Assembly (NCBI GenBank): GCA_034670265.1
Contig: JAXMNU010000004.1
Location: 124,001 to 188,000 of the forward strand
Length of the DNA: 64,000 bases
Source of the DNA: Halomarinibacterium sp034670265
GTDB lineage: Bacteria > Bacteroidota > Bacteroidia > Flavobacteriales > Flavobacteriaceae
Reading direction: 5' to 3'
Below, one piece after another: positions 61,657 to 64,000 of this stretch. The notes under the pieces are model-generated. The model saw only the letters and a list, made by a program, of their open reading frames with translations, had not been told where the DNA came from and made no database searches. Within the stretch, counting starts at the first letter, position 1, and every line of letters begins with the position of its first letter. Both the position numbers and the translations under genes were made by a program.

Positions 61657-62440
61657 GTTCTTTAGAAACATTCGTAGGGATCTGCTCTCAGAAAATAAAA
61701 CCGGCAAGTATTTAAAATACGCGATTGGTGAAATCATTCTTGTTGTTATAGGTATTCTCATTGCTTTGCAGATTAATAATTGGAATGAATCAAGAAAAGA
61801 TAGAATTTCAGAACAAGTGATTTTGAAACAGCTAAAATCAGAATTTAATAGTAATCTTAAGCAATTGGATGAAAAAATAGGAATAAGAGACTACATGATG
61901 AATTCTGCTATTCAATTATTAGCTACTATCGATAATCCGAGCACCAGAAATATTGATAGTATAGAAATGCATTTAGCAAAAACAATTCCTTATACAACTT
62001 TTGACCCTATTCTAAATGATTTAGCAACTTCAGGAAATTTAAGATTGATTAAAAATGACAGTTTAAAGGCCTTGCTCTCTGTATGGACTAGTGAAATTGT
62101 TCAAGTCACGGAAGGCGAACAAACTTGGGCTAAATACAGAAATGAAGTCTACATACCTTTTTTAATTAAAAACTATCAGGTTAGAACACTTCGAAATAAG
62201 GCGATGAAAACCAATCTGTTATATACATTTTTAATTAATCAAGAAAACAGGGAGTCAGAAATAAAAGAGATCGGAAATTCAAAACACTTTTCTGATATTA
62301 ATATTCTTCTAGATAATCCTGATTATGAGGATCATCTCGTAAGATGTATTACAACAAATAGAAATACACAACAACAAGCTTTTATTCTAAGAGACAGAAT
62401 TATAGGCATATTGGATATTCTAAATGACGAAATTAACTAA
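61649..62440 (+). CDS. DUF6090 family membrane-anchored protein 6
   Basis: The 263-residue protein has MIKFFRNIRRDLLSENKTGKYLKYAIGEIILVVIGILIALQINNWNESRKD in outline. The soluble part includes LKQLKSEFNSNLKQLDEKIGIRDYMMNSAIQLL and LNDLATSGNLRLIKNDSLKALLSVWTSEI, matching the recurring SGxLxxI segment. The longest member. Confidence 0.9.
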   Translation: MIKFFRNIRRDLLSENKTGKYLKYAIGEIILVVIGILIALQINNWNESRKDRISEQVILKQLKSEFNSNLKQLDEKIGIRDYMMNSAIQLLATIDNPSTRNIDSIEMHLAKTIPYTTFDPILNDLATSGNLRLIKNDSLKALLSVWTSEIVQVTEGEQTWAKYRNEVYIPFLIKNYQVRTLRNKAMKTNLLYTFLINQENRESEIKEIGNSKHFSDINILLDNPDYEDHLVRCITTNRNTQQQAFILRDRIIGILDILNDEIN

Positions 62441-62447
62441 CGAAAGC

Positions 62448-62550
62448 CTGCCTGCCGTGGTCATTGAGCCTGCCTTCCGGCAGGCAGGCTAGCCTGTGCT
62501 GAGCTTGTCGAAGCATCGAAGTGTTGTCGAAGCATCGAAATGCAGGCAGG
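62448..62550. repeat. GC-rich repeat-filled spacer between members 6 and 7
   Basis: The spacer carries gcctgcc/ggcaggcaggc inverted repeats, a tgtgctgagcttgtcgaagc segment and two copies of gtcgaagcatcgaa about 19 bases apart. The gtgctgagcttgtcgaag text is of a kind found repeatedly between flavobacterial genes. No coding. Confidence 0.7.
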
Positions 62551-62590
62551 CACAACAACGCTGTGCTTCATTTTCACAAACCGCTAACCA

Positions 62591-63331
62591 ATGATAAAAT
62601 TCTTTAGACGCATCCGCCAAAAATTAGTATCTGAAAATAAGTTCAGTAAGTATTTGATTTATGCCATTGGTGAAATCATTCTTGTTGTTATTGGTATTCT
62701 CATTGCTTTGCAGATTAATAATTGGAATGAAAAACGACTTGAGGCAAATCAAGAAAAAATAACACTTTCAAACCTTAATGAGGAGTTTCAAGATAATTTA
62801 AGAGATCTAGATTCCATTAACGCCAAATTGTCTAATACCATAGCTAATATGGAACAACTTTTTGCTATGTTTAATAAACAAGAGAGTCAATATGCTTCAA
62901 GAACTTTAGACAGCATTATAAGTAAGGTACTTACAAGTCCAACTTGGAAGCCCAGTGAATTTGTTTTAAATGATCTTAAAAACTCAGGTGGTTTATCAAA
63001 ACTTCGTAATAAGGAGCTGAAAAAATTATTATTTCAATGGACTCGCTATTATTATGAAATGAAAGAAATGGCCACACAAACGGAAAAAACTAGTATAGAT
63101 ATCGTGGAATTTTTAAAAATTCATGGTTCTTTAAGAAATGTAGATACATCGGATCCTAATTTTATGTACGAACGTTCAAAATTAAACATAGATAATTTGT
63201 CACTTCTACAAAATCCTCAATTTGAAAACTATATAGACGATAAATTATATGTTTTACAAGAAACCAAAAACATGTCTGTAAAGGCTAAACAATTAATAAA
63301 TCAGATCCTTAAAGAAACATCTGTAGAATAG
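62591..63331 (+). CDS. DUF6090 family membrane-anchored protein 7
   Basis: The 246-residue protein starts with the same 5' sequence as member 1 but then switches to the helix-coding form of members 5 and 6 (ALQINNWNEKR). The soluble part has LSNLNEEFQDNLRDLDSINAKLSNTIANMEQLF and FVLNDLKNSGGLSKLRNKELKKLLFQW. The switch from one 5' type to another inside the first 150 bases suggests recombination between members. Confidence 0.9.
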   Translation: MIKFFRRIRQKLVSENKFSKYLIYAIGEIILVVIGILIALQINNWNEKRLEANQEKITLSNLNEEFQDNLRDLDSINAKLSNTIANMEQLFAMFNKQESQYASRTLDSIISKVLTSPTWKPSEFVLNDLKNSGGLSKLRNKELKKLLFQWTRYYYEMKEMATQTEKTSIDIVEFLKIHGSLRNVDTSDPNFMYERSKLNIDNLSLLQNPQFENYIDDKLYVLQETKNMSVKAKQLINQILKETSVE

Positions 63332-63434
63332 ATATAAGTTAAATTCTTTTAAAATAACGAAAGCCTACCGTGGTCATTGAGCCAAGTCGAAATGCAGGTA
63401 GGTACAACAAAGTATAAAACTAATGGCTACCTAA

Positions 63435-64000
63435 ATGATAAAATTCTTCCGTACAATTAGACAGAACTTACTTTCAGAAGGTAAAACAGGAAAATATTTA
63501 AAGTACGCCATTGGAGAAATTGTGCTTGTTGTTATCGGGATTTTGATTGCGTTAAGTATTAATACTTGGAATGAAAGCAGAAAGGATGGAATAAAGGAAC
63601 AACTTATATTAAAATCCTTAAAAGTTAATCTAAAAGAAAATCTTAAACTTTTGAGCTTAGCGAATAAATCAACCATTGATGCTTATAATGCTTCTATAAA
63701 TATACATGAATTAATATCTCCAAATGCTAACAAGATAAATACAAATCAAATAGACAGTTTAACAAGTATTATGTTTGACTATTTTTCATTTGATGCTAAT
63801 AGTGGTGCTATTTACGAGATTATCAATTCTGGGCAATTAAATATTATTAAAAACGAAGAACTAAAAAATCAAATTTCAAATTGGTCAGGATTAGTTGAAG
63901 ATACTCAAAGAGATGGTGATATTGCTAATAAACATGCATTTGATAATATGGTTATGTATTTGTCCAAAAATGGAACAATCAGTAATTTTCCTATAACAAA
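63435..64000 (+). CDS. DUF6090 family membrane-anchored protein 8 (3' end outside window)
   Basis: The frame is open from ATG 63435 to the window end (188 codons). It starts MIKFFRTIRQNLLSEGKTGKYLKYAIGEIVLVVIGILIALSINTWNES in outline and continues with LKSLKVNLKENLKLLSLANKSTIDAY...AIYEIINSGQLNIIKNEELKNQISNW, again with the SGxLxxI segment. Its leader is the same as that of member 2. The array may continue beyond the window. Confidence 0.88.
   Translation, partial: MIKFFRTIRQNLLSEGKTGKYLKYAIGEIVLVVIGILIALSINTWNESRKDGIKEQLILKSLKVNLKENLKLLSLANKSTIDAYNASINIHELISPNANKINTNQIDSLTSIMFDYFSFDANSGAIYEIINSGQLNIIKNEELKNQISNWSGLVEDTQRDGDIANKHAFDNMVMYLSKNGTISNFPIT

Noticed and set aside
61441..62560. GC-rich repeats between DUF6090 genes as a possible CRISPR array
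   Set aside because: The repeats are short, inverted and irregularly spaced, with no constant spacer length and no cas genes.

Overview
The window looks like a chromosome segment of a marine-type member of the Flavobacteriaceae (Bacteroidota). The evidence is low GC with strong A/T bias, a complete gldKLMN gliding/type IX secretion locus, two proteins with type IX C-terminal sorting domains, flavobacterial -7 boxes of the TAnnTTTG type, and several families typical of this group (DUF983, DUF6090, DUF4386, the ABC permease/M1 peptidase fusion).

Layout. (1) 1-15.9 kb is conserved core: the 3' end of topA, an arginase-fold protein that has lost its metal ligands, gldK-gldL-gldM-gldN ending in a strong terminator, an FAD oxidoreductase, a convergent DUF983 gene, an ABC-F ATPase, a tripartite RND efflux operon (adaptor, pump, TolC-like channel) and a 59-residue CPXCG protein. 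(2) 16.08-16.16 kb is an initiator tRNA. Its 3' 44 bases recur exactly at 50,158-50,201, so 16.16-50.2 kb is read as a ~34 kb integrated island. The island begins with a frameshifted tyrosine integrase and carries accessory genes: serine hydrolases, an ABC transporter fused to an M1 peptidase, three Crp/Fnr regulators, two DoxX/beta-barrel/flavoreductase modules, acetyltransferases, glyoxalase-fold proteins, an AraC regulator, a TPR-HTH regulator next to a type IX substrate, and a membrane class III nucleotide cyclase. (3) 50.2-53.4 kb returns to core: a small membrane protein, era, a conserved membrane protein and der. (4) 53.4-55.1 kb is a 600-base region rich in CAACT/AGTTG palindromes followed by an ECF sigma factor and a membrane protein. 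(5) 55.1-64 kb is a second accessory region: a truncated DUF6090 copy, an oppositely oriented FG-GAP type IX substrate, then a head-to-tail array of eight DUF6090 membrane-anchored genes running off the window.

The DUF6090 array is the most unusual part. The genes share a nearly constant 5' end coding a basic N-terminus plus one membrane helix, have very different 3' ends, and are separated by recurring boundary sequences and GC-rich palindromes. Two copies are preceded by equal-length 38-codon ORFs, each overlapping the next start by 8 bases and each containing the same pair of small hairpins. This looks like a recombining gene family or cassette array whose function I cannot name. The island also has a recurrent CTTAAG-N4-CTTAAG-like palindrome upstream of at least four of its genes, suggesting a shared island regulon. 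All assignments come from reading sequence and translations by eye; no database search was possible.
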